A stretch of 64,000 nucleotides of DNA from Paracoccus shanxieyensis (GTDB lineage Bacteria > Pseudomonadota > Alphaproteobacteria > Rhodobacterales > Rhodobacteraceae), in NCBI RefSeq assembly GCF_009711265.1, contig NZ_WMII01000016.1, positions 38,672-102,671 of the forward strand, in the 5' to 3' direction. The first letter of the stretch is position 1. Every line of letters starts with the position of its first letter. The translations under genes and the position numbers were made by a program. The notes beneath the pieces were generated by a model that saw nothing but the letters and a program-made list of their open reading frames with translations, made no database searches and had not been told where the DNA came from. Shown here in pieces: positions 39,854-49,231 of the stretch.

Positions 39854-41458
39854 ATGTCGATCTTCTCTACCCGTTTCCTGGCCGTCTCGGCGCTGGCCTT
39901 GGCAGCGGCCACGCCGCTGAGCGCCAAGACCTTTGTCTATTGCTCGGAAGGTTCGCCCGAAGGCTTCGATCCGGCGCCCTATACCTCGGGCACGACCTTC
40001 GATGCCTCGGGGCATGCGATCTATAACCGCCTTGTGCAGTTCAAGCCCGGCACCACCGAAATCGAGCCGGGTCTGGCCGAAAGCTGGGATGTGTCGGAGG
40101 ACGGGCTGGAATACACCTTCCACCTGCGCCCCGGTGTCAAGTTCCACTCGAACGACAAGTTCACCCCATCGCGCGATTTCAACGCCGATGACGTGATCTT
40201 CACCTTCAACCGTCAGGCCAGCGCCGATGATCCGTGGCACCAGTATATCGCCGGGATCACCTATGAATATTATTCGTCGATGGAGATGGACAAGCTGATC
40301 AAGTCCATCGAGAAGGTCGACGACACCACCGTGAAATTCACGCTGAACCAGCCGGAAGCGCCGTTCCTGGCCAACGTGGCGATGCCCTTCGTGTCGATCC
40401 TGTCCAAGGAATATGCCGACACGCTGGACGCCGCAGGCACCAAGGAAGACCTGAACAACGCCCCCATCGGCACCGGCCCGTTCAAGTTCGTGGCCTATCA
40501 GAAGGACGCGGTGATCCGCTATCAGAAGAACGCCGATTACTGGGGCGAAGCGCCCAAGATCGACGATCTGATCTTTGCCATCACCCCCGATGCCTCGGTG
40601 CGTCTGCAAAAGCTGAAGGCGGGCGAATGCCACCTGATGCCCTATCCCTCGCCCGCAGATATCGCCGATATCCGCAACGACCCGAACCTGAAACTGGACG
40701 AACAGGCCGGTCTGAACGTCGGTTATCTGGCCTATAACACCACCGTCGCGCCCTTCGACAAGCCCGAGGTGCGCCGCGCGCTGAACATGGCCATCGACAA
40801 GAAAGCCATTGTCGATGCCGTCTATCAGGGCGATGCCGAGGTCGCCAAGAACCCGATCCCGCCGACCATGTGGTCCTATAACGACGCCATCGAGGACGAC
40901 AAATACGACCCCGAAGCCGCCAAGGCCGCGCTGGAGGCCGCAGGTGTGTCGGGCCTGACGATGGAAGTCTGGGCCATGCCGGTGCAGCGCCCCTATATGC
41001 CCAACGCCCGCCGCACCGCCGAGATGATCCAAAGCGACATGTCGAAAGTCGGCGTGAACGTGGAAATCGTCAGCTATGAATGGGGCGAATACCTGAAGAA
41101 GTCGATGGAGGAAGGCCGCAAGGGCGCCGTCATTCTGGGCTGGACCGGCGACAATGGCGACCCGGACAACTTCCTGACCGTGCTTCTGTCCTGCGCGGCC
41201 GCGAAAGAGGGCGGTGCGAACCGTGCCTTCTGGTGCAACGAGGAATTCTCGGAGCTGCTGGCCAAGGCCAAGACCACCTCGGATCAGGCCGAGCGCACCA
41301 AGCTTTATGAACAGGCGCAGGTGATCTTCAAGGATCAGGCGCCGTGGGCCACGCTTGCCCATTCGACGCAATATGTGCCGATGGCCAAGAACGTCACCGG
41401 CTTCGTGCAATCGCCGCTGGGCGATTACGCCTTCGATACCGTGGATCTGGCCGAGTAA
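39854..41458 (+). CDS. peptide ABC transporter substrate-binding protein (family 5)
   Basis: Periplasmic dipeptide/oligopeptide receptor of the DppA type, 534 residues. Signal peptide 1-25 (cleavage after TPLSA), then YCSEGSPEGFDPAPYTSG, the mature N-terminus typical of DppA. ALNMAIDKKAIVDAVYQG is the family 5 signature. ATG 39854 is chosen as giving a compact signal peptide; ATG 39842 would add four residues. First gene of a five-gene operon. Confidence 0.93.
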   Translation: MSIFSTRFLAVSALALAAATPLSAKTFVYCSEGSPEGFDPAPYTSGTTFDASGHAIYNRLVQFKPGTTEIEPGLAESWDVSEDGLEYTFHLRPGVKFHSNDKFTPSRDFNADDVIFTFNRQASADDPWHQYIAGITYEYYSSMEMDKLIKSIEKVDDTTVKFTLNQPEAPFLANVAMPFVSILSKEYADTLDAAGTKEDLNNAPIGTGPFKFVAYQKDAVIRYQKNADYWGEAPKIDDLIFAITPDASVRLQKLKAGECHLMPYPSPADIADIRNDPNLKLDEQAGLNVGYLAYNTTVAPFDKPEVRRALNMAIDKKAIVDAVYQGDAEVAKNPIPPTMWSYNDAIEDDKYDPEAAKAALEAAGVSGLTMEVWAMPVQRPYMPNARRTAEMIQSDMSKVGVNVEIVSYEWGEYLKKSMEEGRKGAVILGWTGDNGDPDNFLTVLLSCAAAKEGGANRAFWCNEEFSELLAKAKTTSDQAERTKLYEQAQVIFKDQAPWATLAHSTQYVPMAKNVTGFVQSPLGDYAFDTVDLAE

Positions 41459-41483
41459 GGCCGTTCCGATCTCCAACTCGTGC

Positions 41484-41513
41484 GGCCGTGCGGGGGCATC
41501 CCCTCGCACGGCC
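41484..41513 (+). other. mRNA stem-loop between binding-protein and permease genes
   Basis: GGCCGTGCG GGGG / CCCC (one bulged T) CGCACGGCC around a CAT loop, a 13-bp stem with no T run. Hairpins at this place in ABC operons commonly protect the abundant binding-protein message and lower permease expression. Confidence 0.7.
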
Positions 41514-41531
41514 CTTGAGGCTTAGGGACTG

Positions 41532-42539
41532 ATGCTGAGATTCATCCTTGCAAAACTTCTTTATCTGATCCCGACGGCGCTGGGGATCACGATGGTGGCC
41601 TTTGGTTTCATCCGGCTGTTGCCGGGCGATCCGGTGCTGCTGATGGCGGGCGAACGCGGCGTCTCGCCCGAGCGTTACGCCCAGATTTCGGCGCAGCTTG
41701 GCTATGACCAGCCGATCTGGCAGCAATATCTGACCTATCTGGGCAATCTGCTGCAGGGCGATCTGGGCAATTCCATCGTCACGAAAAAGCCCGTCCTGAC
41801 CGAGTTTCTGGCGCTGTTCCCGGCAACGGTCGAACTGGCGCTGGTGGCCATCATCATCGCCACGCTGATCGGCGTGCCCGTGGGTGTCATCGCCGCGATC
41901 AAGCGCGGCTCGTGGTTCGACCAGATTTCGATGACCGGCGCGCTGGTGGGCTTTTCCATGCCGATCTTCTGGTGGGGCCTGCTGCTGATCATCTTCTTTT
42001 CCGGCACGCTGGGCTGGACGCCGGTGTCCGGCCGCATCGGCCTGATGTATTTCTTCCCGCCGGTGACCGGCTTCATGCTGATCGACAGCCTGATTTCGGG
42101 GCAGGCGGGTGCCTTCACCTCGGCCGTCAGCCACCTGATCCTGCCCGCCATCGTGCTGGCGACGATCCCGCTGGCGGTCATCGCCCGCCAGACCCGTTCC
42201 GCCATGCTTGAGGTGATGGGCGAGGATTACGTCCGCACCGCCAAGGCCAAGGGTCTGCCGATGCGCCGCGTCGTCGGCGTCCATGCGCTGCGCAATGCGA
42301 TGATCCCCGTCATCACCACCATCGGCCTGCAGATCGGCACGCTGATGGCCGGCGCCATCCTGACCGAGACGATCTTCAGCTGGCCCGGCATCGGCAAATG
42401 GATGATCGATTCCATCAGCCGCCGCGACTATCCGGTGGTGCAATCCGGCCTGCTGCTGATCGCGGGCATCGTGATGATCGTCAATCTGATCGTGGACCTG
42501 ACCTATGGTCTTATCAACCCGAGGATCCGCCACAAATGA
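41532..42539 (+). CDS. peptide ABC transporter permease, DppB type
   Basis: 335 residues, six membrane helices starting RFILAKLLYLIPTALGITM. The loop GEDYVRTAKAKGLPMRRVVG is the EAA motif that contacts the ATPase. Stop overlaps the next permease start (ATGA). Confidence 0.93.
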   Translation: MLRFILAKLLYLIPTALGITMVAFGFIRLLPGDPVLLMAGERGVSPERYAQISAQLGYDQPIWQQYLTYLGNLLQGDLGNSIVTKKPVLTEFLALFPATVELALVAIIIATLIGVPVGVIAAIKRGSWFDQISMTGALVGFSMPIFWWGLLLIIFFSGTLGWTPVSGRIGLMYFFPPVTGFMLIDSLISGQAGAFTSAVSHLILPAIVLATIPLAVIARQTRSAMLEVMGEDYVRTAKAKGLPMRRVVGVHALRNAMIPVITTIGLQIGTLMAGAILTETIFSWPGIGKWMIDSISRRDYPVVQSGLLLIAGIVMIVNLIVDLTYGLINPRIRHK

Positions 42540-43438
42540 CCGATACAACTGTCAAAATCTCGAACTCGGCCATGCGCGGGCGGATGCTGCGCGAATTCTG
42601 GTTCTATTTCAGCCAGAACCGCGGCGCCGTCGCCGGGCTGGTGGTCTTTGTCCTGCTGGTGCTGACGGCGCTGTTCGCCTCGGTCATCGCGCCGCATGAC
42701 CCGACCCAGCAATATCGCGACGCGCTGCTGCTGCCGCCCATCTGGGACGAGGGCGGGCGCGCGGGCTTCATCCTTGGCACCGATGCGGTGGGCCGGGACA
42801 TGCTGTCGCGGCTGATCTATGGCGCGCAATATTCGCTGTTCATCGGCATTGTCGTCGTTGCCATCGCGCTGACCGGCGGCATCATCATCGGGCTGATCGC
42901 CGGGTTTTTCGGCGGCTGGGTCGATACCGTCATCATGCGCGTGATGGATGTCATTCTGGCTTTTCCGTCGCTGCTGCTGGCGCTGGTGCTGGTGGCGATC
43001 CTCGGCCCCGGCCTGACCAATGCGATGATCGCCATCGCCATCGTCTATCAGCCGCATTTCGCCCGGCTGACCCGCGCCGCCGTCATGTCGGAAAAGGCCC
43101 GCGAATACGTCACCGCCGCCAAGGTGGCGGGCGCGTCGAACCTGCGCCTGATGTTCAAGACGATCCTGCCCAACTGCCTTGCGCCGCTGATCGTGCAGGC
43201 CACGCTGTCATTCTCCAGCGCGGTTCTGGACAGCGCCGCACTGGGCTTTCTGGGCATGGGCGCACAGCCGCCCGCGTCGGAATGGGGCACAATGCTGGCC
43301 GAGGCACGCGAATTCATCCTGCGCGCCTGGTGGGTCGTGACCTTCCCGGGCCTTGCCATCCTGATCTCGGTTCTGGCGATCAACCTGATGGGCGACGGTC
43401 TGCGCGACGCGCTTGACCCGAAACTGAAGCGGAGCTGA
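42536..43438 (+). CDS. peptide ABC transporter permease, DppC type
   Basis: 300 residues. N-terminal cytoplasmic segment, helix at about 30-52, then HDPTQQYRDALLLPP and GTDAVGRDMLSRLIYGA, both DppC hallmarks; EAA loop REYVTAAKVAGASN. Coupled to the DppB-like gene by a 4-base overlap. Confidence 0.93.
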   Translation: MTDTTVKISNSAMRGRMLREFWFYFSQNRGAVAGLVVFVLLVLTALFASVIAPHDPTQQYRDALLLPPIWDEGGRAGFILGTDAVGRDMLSRLIYGAQYSLFIGIVVVAIALTGGIIIGLIAGFFGGWVDTVIMRVMDVILAFPSLLLALVLVAILGPGLTNAMIAIAIVYQPHFARLTRAAVMSEKAREYVTAAKVAGASNLRLMFKTILPNCLAPLIVQATLSFSSAVLDSAALGFLGMGAQPPASEWGTMLAEAREFILRAWWVVTFPGLAILISVLAINLMGDGLRDALDPKLKRS

Positions 43439-43442
43439 GGCC

Positions 43443-44281
43443 ATGTCCATTCTGACCATCCGCAATCTGACCGTGCGCTTTGCCACCTCGACCGGCAGCT
43501 TCACCGCCGTCGACGGCATCGACGTGCGCGTGGACAAGGGCGAGGTGCTGGCCATCGTCGGCGAATCCGGCTCGGGCAAGTCGGTGTCGATGCTGGCGGC
43601 GATGGGGCTTTTGCCCGACACCGCCACGGTGACGGCCGACGAGATGACCTTCGACGGCCAGAACCTGCTGACCATGAGCGCGCGCGACCGCCGCAAGATC
43701 ATCGGGCGCGAGATCACGATGATCTTTCAGGAACCCATCGCCTCGCTGAACCCGTCCTTTACCACCGGCTATCAGATCGAAGAGGTGCTGCGCTATAATG
43801 CGGGTCTTTCGAAACGCGCCGCCCGCGCTCGCGCGCTGGAACTGTTCCAGCAGGTCGGCATTCCCGATCCGGAAGAAAAGCTGAAATCCTATCCGCATCA
43901 GATGTCGGGCGGGCAGTGCCAGCGGGTGATGATCGCCATGGCCATCGCCACCGGGCCGCGGCTGCTGATCGCGGATGAACCGACGACGGCGCTGGATGTG
44001 ACGATCCAGAAGCAGATCCTTGATCTGCTGATGACGCTGCAGGAACAGACCGGCATGGCGCTGATCCTGATCACGCATGACATGGGCGTGGTGGCCGAAA
44101 CCGCCGACCGCGTGCAGGTGCAATACAAGGGCAAGAAGATGGAAGAGGCCGACGTGCTGTCGCTGTTCGAGGCGCCCAAGCACCCCTATACCAAGGCGCT
44201 GCTGTCGGCGCTGCCGGAAAACGCCACCGGCGACCGGCTGCCGACCGTCTCCAGCTTCATGGTGGAACCCGAGGTGACGCC

Positions 44282-44285
<4 letters not shown>
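43443..44285 (+). CDS. peptide ABC transporter ATP-binding protein, DppD type
   Basis: 280 residues. Walker A GESGSGKS (40-47), Q-loop [10 protein letters not shown], signature MSGGQCQRV and Walker [13 protein letters not shown]. Shorter than E. coli DppD (327): it ends soon after [12 protein letters not shown] and lacks the C-terminal cysteine motif of Dpp/Opp ATPases; the stretch [15 protein letters not shown] is also unusual where VMYAG.IVE is normal. Confidence 0.92.
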
Positions 44286-45121
<836 letters not shown>

Positions 45122-45165
45122 CGGCCTTGCGGACGCGCAGGTAATGGCGCGTCCGGGTTTCTCTG

Positions 45166-45205
45166 TTCTGAAAATACTCTGGGGGTCCGGGGGCAAAGCC
45201 CCCGG
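45166..45205. repeat. palindromic intergenic element, copy 2
   Basis: TTCTGAAAATACTCT, G-run, then hairpin CCGGGGGC-AAA-GCCCCCGG (45187-45205). Same leader as the copy at 19358 and the same context, between convergent genes. Confidence 0.75.
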
Positions 45206-45211
45206 CTTTCG

Positions 45212-46252
45212 TCACGCGGCGGGATCGCGATACATGTGCAGCCCGCCCTGCCAATCGCGGATGCGGTAATGGCCGGGGCTCAGCTCCTCGACATGGCTCG
45301 GTCCCAAAGCCACCTTGCCATGCCCGCCCGGCAGATCCAGCACATAGGTCGGCAGGCATGTCCCGGAAATCCGCCCGCGTAGATGCTGCATGATCGCCAG
45401 ACCCTCGGCGATGGTGGTGCGGAAATGCCCGGTGCCGCGCGCCAGATCGCAGTGGTGCAAGTAATAGGGCTTTACCCGGTTGCGGATCAGGGCGCGGAAC
45501 AGATCGGCCAGCGTGCCCGCATCCGCATTCACCCCGCGCAGCAACACGGTCTGTGACAGCAAAGGAATGCCGGCATCCGCCAGCCGCGCCAGTGCCGCAA
45601 TGGCCTCGGGCGTCAACTCATCGGCATGGTTCGTATGCACCACCACCCAGACGGCCAGCCGTCCCGGCCGCAGCGCCCGGATCAGGGGCGCGTCGATCCG
45701 CCCCGGCGCAACGACAGGCACGCGGGTATGGAACCGCGCGATATCCAGATGCGGGATCGCCGCCAGCCGGTCCATCAGCACGCCGATGCGGCGCGCCGAC
45801 AGCACCAGCGGATCGCCGCCCGTCAGGATGACCTCGTGAATGGCCGGGTGATCCGCGATATAGGCCAGCGCGGCCTCCAGATGCGCGGGCGGCAGCGTGC
45901 CGTCATCGCCCACGGTTTCGCGCCGGAAACAGAAGCGGCAATAGACCTCGCAGGTCTTGGTGATGTGCAAGATGACCCGGTCGGGATAGCGATGGGTCAG
46001 CCCCGGCACCGGGCTGTGCGCGTCATCGCCGATGGGGTCCGTCAGTTCCTCGGGGCGCGTCACCAGCTCGCGCGCATCGGGGACGAATTGCGCGGCAATG
46101 CCGGGGGCGGTGCTTTGCATGTTGGGGGTGATGCGGATGCGGAATTCGCGCGCCACCGCCTCCAGCCGGGGATCGCCAGCTGCAGCCAGACCGGCGCCGA
46201 TCAGATCGGGCACGGTGGTCAGCGGGCGGGGGCGGTTTGGCATGGTCATCAT
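45212..46252 (-). CDS. KamA-family radical SAM protein (lysine 2,3-aminomutase-like)
   Basis: 346 residues. The radical SAM cluster cysteines C101, C105 and C108 lie in CEVYCRFCFRR; LTGGDPLVLSARR and PYYLHHCDLARGTGHF follow as in KamA and EpmB. Could be lysine 2,3-aminomutase or EpmB, which modifies elongation factor P. Length is closer to EpmB (342) than to clostridial KamA. No efp or epmA in the window to decide. ATG 46252 is one of three close ATGs. Confidence 0.85.
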   Translation of the reverse strand: MMTMPNRPRPLTTVPDLIGAGLAAAGDPRLEAVAREFRIRITPNMQSTAPGIAAQFVPDARELVTRPEELTDPIGDDAHSPVPGLTHRYPDRVILHITKTCEVYCRFCFRRETVGDDGTLPPAHLEAALAYIADHPAIHEVILTGGDPLVLSARRIGVLMDRLAAIPHLDIARFHTRVPVVAPGRIDAPLIRALRPGRLAVWVVVHTNHADELTPEAIAALARLADAGIPLLSQTVLLRGVNADAGTLADLFRALIRNRVKPYYLHHCDLARGTGHFRTTIAEGLAIMQHLRGRISGTCLPTYVLDLPGGHGKVALGPSHVEELSPGHYRIRDWQGGLHMYRDPAA

Positions 46253-46316
46253 CAGATCCGGCAGGCCCGGACTTATCTGCCGCCTTCGCGCGTTTTGCAA
46301 TGGCGCGTTCGCCCGC

Positions 46317-46328
46317 AATGTATACATT
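46317..46328. promoter_or_regulatory. candidate GntR-family operator upstream of the SDR gene
   Basis: Perfect 12-bp palindrome AATGTATACATT, 28 bases before the SDR start codon. TGTATACA-centred palindromes are typical operators of GntR/FadR-type regulators of sugar-acid genes. No such regulator is encoded in the window. Confidence 0.45.
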
Positions 46329-46356
46329 GACCGCAGCAAGAGAAGGAGAAAGCTGC

Positions 46357-47124
46357 ATGAGCATCAAACTTTTCGATCTGTCGGGCCGCACCGCCTTGGT
46401 CACCGGGTCATCCCGCGGTCTGGGTCGGGCCATGGCCGAAGGTCTGGCCGCCTCGGGGGCCCGCGTGGTGCTGAACGGCGTCAGCCCGGACCGGCTGGCC
46501 GAGGCCGAGGCCGACATGCGCGCCGCAGGTTTCGACGTGCTGACCGCCGCCTTCGATGTCACGGATGAGGCCGCGGTGCTTGCAGCATTCCAGAAGCTGG
46601 ATCAGGACGGCATTCAGATCGACATTCTTGTCAACAATGCCGGCATCCAGCACCGTCAGCCGATGATGGAACTGGCGACCGCAGACTGGCGGCGCGTGAT
46701 CGAGGCGGATCTGACCTCGGCCTTCGTGATCGGGCGCGAGGCGGCGCGGCGCATGGCCGAACGCGGGCGCGGCAAGATCATCAATATCGGCTCGCTGACC
46801 TCGGAGCTGGCACGCGCGACCATCGGTCCCTATACGGCGGCCAAGGGCGGCATCAAGATGCTGACCCGCGCCATGGCGGCGGAATGGGGCGAGCTGGGTA
46901 TCCAGACCAACACCATCGGCCCCGGCTACATGCTGACCGACATGAACGAGGCGCTGGTGAAAAATCCCGAATTCGACGCCTGGGTCAAAAACCGCGTGCC
47001 GATGCGGCGCTGGGGCAAACCCGAGGAGCTGGCCGGGGTCGCGATCTTTCTGGCCTCGGACGCGTCGAACTATGTCAACGGCCAGCTGATCATGGCCGAT
47101 GGCGGCATCGCTGCGGTGCTTTAG
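46357..47124 (+). CDS. short-chain dehydrogenase, gluconate 5-dehydrogenase-like
   Basis: 255 residues. TGSSRGLGRAMA is the NAD(P) loop, NNAGIQHR the NAG motif, the catalytic serine is in INIGSLTSE and YTAAK carries Tyr and Lys. The IQHR and GPGYMLTDMNEALV.. segments match gluconate 5-dehydrogenases (IdnO/Gno), which interconvert gluconate and 5-ketogluconate. Two GntP permeases lie 4-6 kb away. AAGGAG precedes the ATG. Confidence 0.85.
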   Translation: MSIKLFDLSGRTALVTGSSRGLGRAMAEGLAASGARVVLNGVSPDRLAEAEADMRAAGFDVLTAAFDVTDEAAVLAAFQKLDQDGIQIDILVNNAGIQHRQPMMELATADWRRVIEADLTSAFVIGREAARRMAERGRGKIINIGSLTSELARATIGPYTAAKGGIKMLTRAMAAEWGELGIQTNTIGPGYMLTDMNEALVKNPEFDAWVKNRVPMRRWGKPEELAGVAIFLASDASNYVNGQLIMADGGIAAVL

Positions 47125-47198
47125 GGAATAAACCCCGGATCCCGCCGTAATCCCATCGCAGCCGACAGGTGCTGCGTTGCGAACGGAGGAGATGACAG

Positions 47199-47453
47199 AT
47201 GACGGGATTTCGCATCTTGCTGGCCACGGCGGTCATGGCGCTGCCGGGGCTGGCCATGGCAGATGACGACGACAGGCGGTATCGCAGCGACGATCAGGCA
47301 ATCCAGCGCCTGTTCCTGCACGGGCTGCCGGGTTGGGGCTATCCGCCGCACTATCGCTGGTCGGATGACGACGACGACCGCCGCCATCCGGTCCGCTGGC
47401 GCGGGCATGACCGGGAGGGTGACCACGATCAGGATGACAACGACGATGATTGA
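47199..47453 (+). CDS. small acidic exported protein
   Basis: 84 residues. Signal peptide about 1-21 (RILLATAVMALPGLAMA), then a short mature chain with three Asp clusters (DDDD after the signal, a DDDDD run mid-protein and a DDNDDD end) and many Arg/His. GGAGGAGATGACAG precedes the ATG. No family recognised; the composition suggests metal or cation binding at the cell surface or periplasm, which is inference. Its last third is repeated twice more downstream as DNA. Confidence 0.7.
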   Translation: MTGFRILLATAVMALPGLAMADDDDRRYRSDDQAIQRLFLHGLPGWGYPPHYRWSDDDDDRRHPVRWRGHDREGDHDQDDNDDD

Positions 47454-47842
47454 TGGCGTCAGGCGCAGGGGCAGAAAAGGCGCCCTTGCCCCGGCCTGCG
47501 GGTAATGACGCAACTAAAGGATGGTTGGTCGGGTGACGACCACCGCCATCCGGTCCGCTGGCGCGGGCATGACCGGGAGGGTGACGACGATCAGGATGAC
47601 GACGACGATGATTGATGGCGTCAGGGGCAGGGTCGGGAAAAGCGTCCTTGCTTCAGCCTGGGGGTAATGACGCAATCAAAGGATGGTTGGTCAGGTGACG
47701 ACGGCCGCCATCCGGTCCGCTGGCGCGTGTATGACCGGGAGGGTGGCGAAGATCAGGATTACGACGGCGACGATTGATCGCGTCAGGGGCAGGGGCGGGA
47801 AACGCGCCCTTGCCCCGGCCTGCGTGCGATGCCGTAGCCAAG
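47355..47842 (+). repeat. three tandem copies of a 162-bp unit
   Basis: The unit covers the C-terminal codons of the acidic protein plus about 65 bases after its stop. Landmarks CATCCGGTCCGCTGG at 47385, 47547 and 47709 and TGA stops at 47451, 47613 and 47775 are each exactly 162 bases apart. Copy 1 has six extra bases. 162 is 54 codons, so all copies keep the gene's frame and each ends with TGA in the same place. Copies 2 and 3 have an ATG (47505, 47667) opening frames of 36 codons that end in Asp-rich tails. Confidence 0.9.
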
Positions 47843-48130
47843 GGGCGACCTGATCGCAGCGCCCCATCCGCAGATGATCTAGTCTTCGTGCATGGGATGG
47901 GACGAAGCGCTTCATCCATCTGGCCATCCTCAAACCGCAAGCGGTTATGCGACAGGTGCGGGGTCTGCAGCACACTGCCGGTTGCCCCCGCGTTGTTTCC
48001 CTCTGGGCATCACCCCGTCGGGTTGTCATAACTCAGCGATCCTTGCGCTGGCTTTGCTGAGCGCGGCGCATGGCGGTACCGAACAACGACTAAGCCGCAC
48101 GCCTTGCCGGGCTTAATCCGCTTTCTCTGC
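47843..48130. other. 288-bp region without a supported gene
   Basis: Follows the tandem repeats and precedes the convergent fliG-like gene end. Frames present on either strand are short, unlike neighbours in codon use, and lack ribosome sites. Nothing else recognised. Confidence 0.45.
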
Positions 48131-49171
48131 CTATGCCGCGGTCGCGCCTTCCTCGTCGGGGTCGGGCGCGATCATCACCAGTTCGCCCGCCGCCTCCATC
48201 CGGCGGATCGCGGCGACGACCTGATCCATCGCGTCCTCGGCATCCTTGCCCGAGACCTTGCCCAAGGCCTCCATCTCTTCGCGCATGGATTCCGCCAGAC
48301 GCGAGGACAGCCCCCCCAGCAGGAAATCCGCCGTTGCCTGATTGGCGCCCTTGGCCCCAGCCAGCGCCTTGATCATCACCGCGCCTTCGACCTCGCGGGT
48401 CAGGCGGGCGATGTCGCGCGGGTCGATCCGGCTGGCGATATGGGCGAAGGTAAAGATCGTCTTGCGCACCTCGCCCGCGAAGCCTGCATCGTCGTCGTCC
48501 AGACCCGCCAGCACCGTGTCGCGCGTGGCCGAGGGCGAAAAGTTCAGGATCGCGCCCACCTTGTCCACCGCCTTGCCTTCGATCGCGGAACGCGGCACGG
48601 CATCGGCGGCCTGGATCAGCGCCTGCCCGATGCGGCGCAGGGCCGGGGCTTCGATCATGCCGGTCAGCGACATGGCATAGGCGATCTGGCGCGCGCGTTC
48701 CGGGTCCAGCAGGGCAAAAACCTCGGCCGCGCGGGGCACGGGCAGTTTGGAAAACATCACGGCCGCAATCTCGACCGCTTCGGTGCGGGCCAGTTCGGCC
48801 AGCAGATGCGTGGACAGCGCCGCGATCCGGTCCCAGGGATCGCCCGTCCCGTTCAGCGCTGCCATCCGCCGCAACCGGTCCGAGGTGTCGGGCGACAGAT
48901 GCCCGTCCAGAAGATCCAGCGTGCCATCGATGCTGCCCGGAAAGCTGAGGCCCACGGCTTCCAGCTTGTCGCAGAATTCGTCGATCACGGCATTGCGCGT
49001 GTCCCGGTCGATCAGGCCCATCAGCGCCATTTCCTGCGCCAGTTCCGCCTGCAAGGCGGGCGGCAATTGCGCCAGATCCATGTCGCCGCCTTCGGCCAGC
49101 ACCTGCCGGACGATGATGGCGGCCTTTTGGCGGGCCGTCAGGTGTGGTGCTGGCAATGCGGCCATCGACAT
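48131..49171 (-). CDS. fliG: FliG-like flagellar motor switch protein, isolated gene
   Basis: 346 residues. N-terminal helical domain with LTARQKAAIIVRQVL, middle and C-terminal FliG domains containing VEIAAVMFSKLPVPRAAEVF and FAHIASRIDPRDIARLTREVE, where the motor charged residues normally lie, ending in an acidic PDPDEEGATAA. FliG couples the rotor to the stator. No other flagellar gene is in the window, unusual because fliG normally sits in a fli operon. The ATG at 49171 comes six bases after the purB terminator stem; ATG 49165 is the alternative. Confidence 0.8.
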   Translation of the reverse strand: MSMAALPAPHLTARQKAAIIVRQVLAEGGDMDLAQLPPALQAELAQEMALMGLIDRDTRNAVIDEFCDKLEAVGLSFPGSIDGTLDLLDGHLSPDTSDRLRRMAALNGTGDPWDRIAALSTHLLAELARTEAVEIAAVMFSKLPVPRAAEVFALLDPERARQIAYAMSLTGMIEAPALRRIGQALIQAADAVPRSAIEGKAVDKVGAILNFSPSATRDTVLAGLDDDDAGFAGEVRKTIFTFAHIASRIDPRDIARLTREVEGAVMIKALAGAKGANQATADFLLGGLSSRLAESMREEMEALGKVSGKDAEDAMDQVVAAIRRMEAAGELVMIAPDPDEEGATAA

Positions 49172-49177
49172 GAGAAA

Positions 49178-49203
49178 GCCCCCGAATCCGTCTCTTCGGG
49201 GGC
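49178..49203 (-). terminator. terminator hairpin after purB, abutting the fliG start
   Basis: On the minus strand GCCCCCGAA, eight-base loop, TTCGGGGGC, then TTTCTC directly followed by the fliG ATG. The only purine-rich candidate ribosome site for fliG (GGGGG) is inside the stem. Confidence 0.75.
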
Positions 49204-49231
49204 AATCTGCCAGCAAAAGGAGAACAGGCGG

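Noticed and set aside
47355..47842. CRISPR array
   Set aside because: Units are adjacent with no unique spacers and are partly coding.
47121..48029. Repeated short hydrophobic peptides on the minus strand of the 162-bp units, resembling type I toxin arrays
   Set aside because: Val/Ile-rich peptides arise automatically as antisense of Asp codons; no ribosome site or promoter on that strand, while the plus gene has a signal peptide and strong GGAGGAG.
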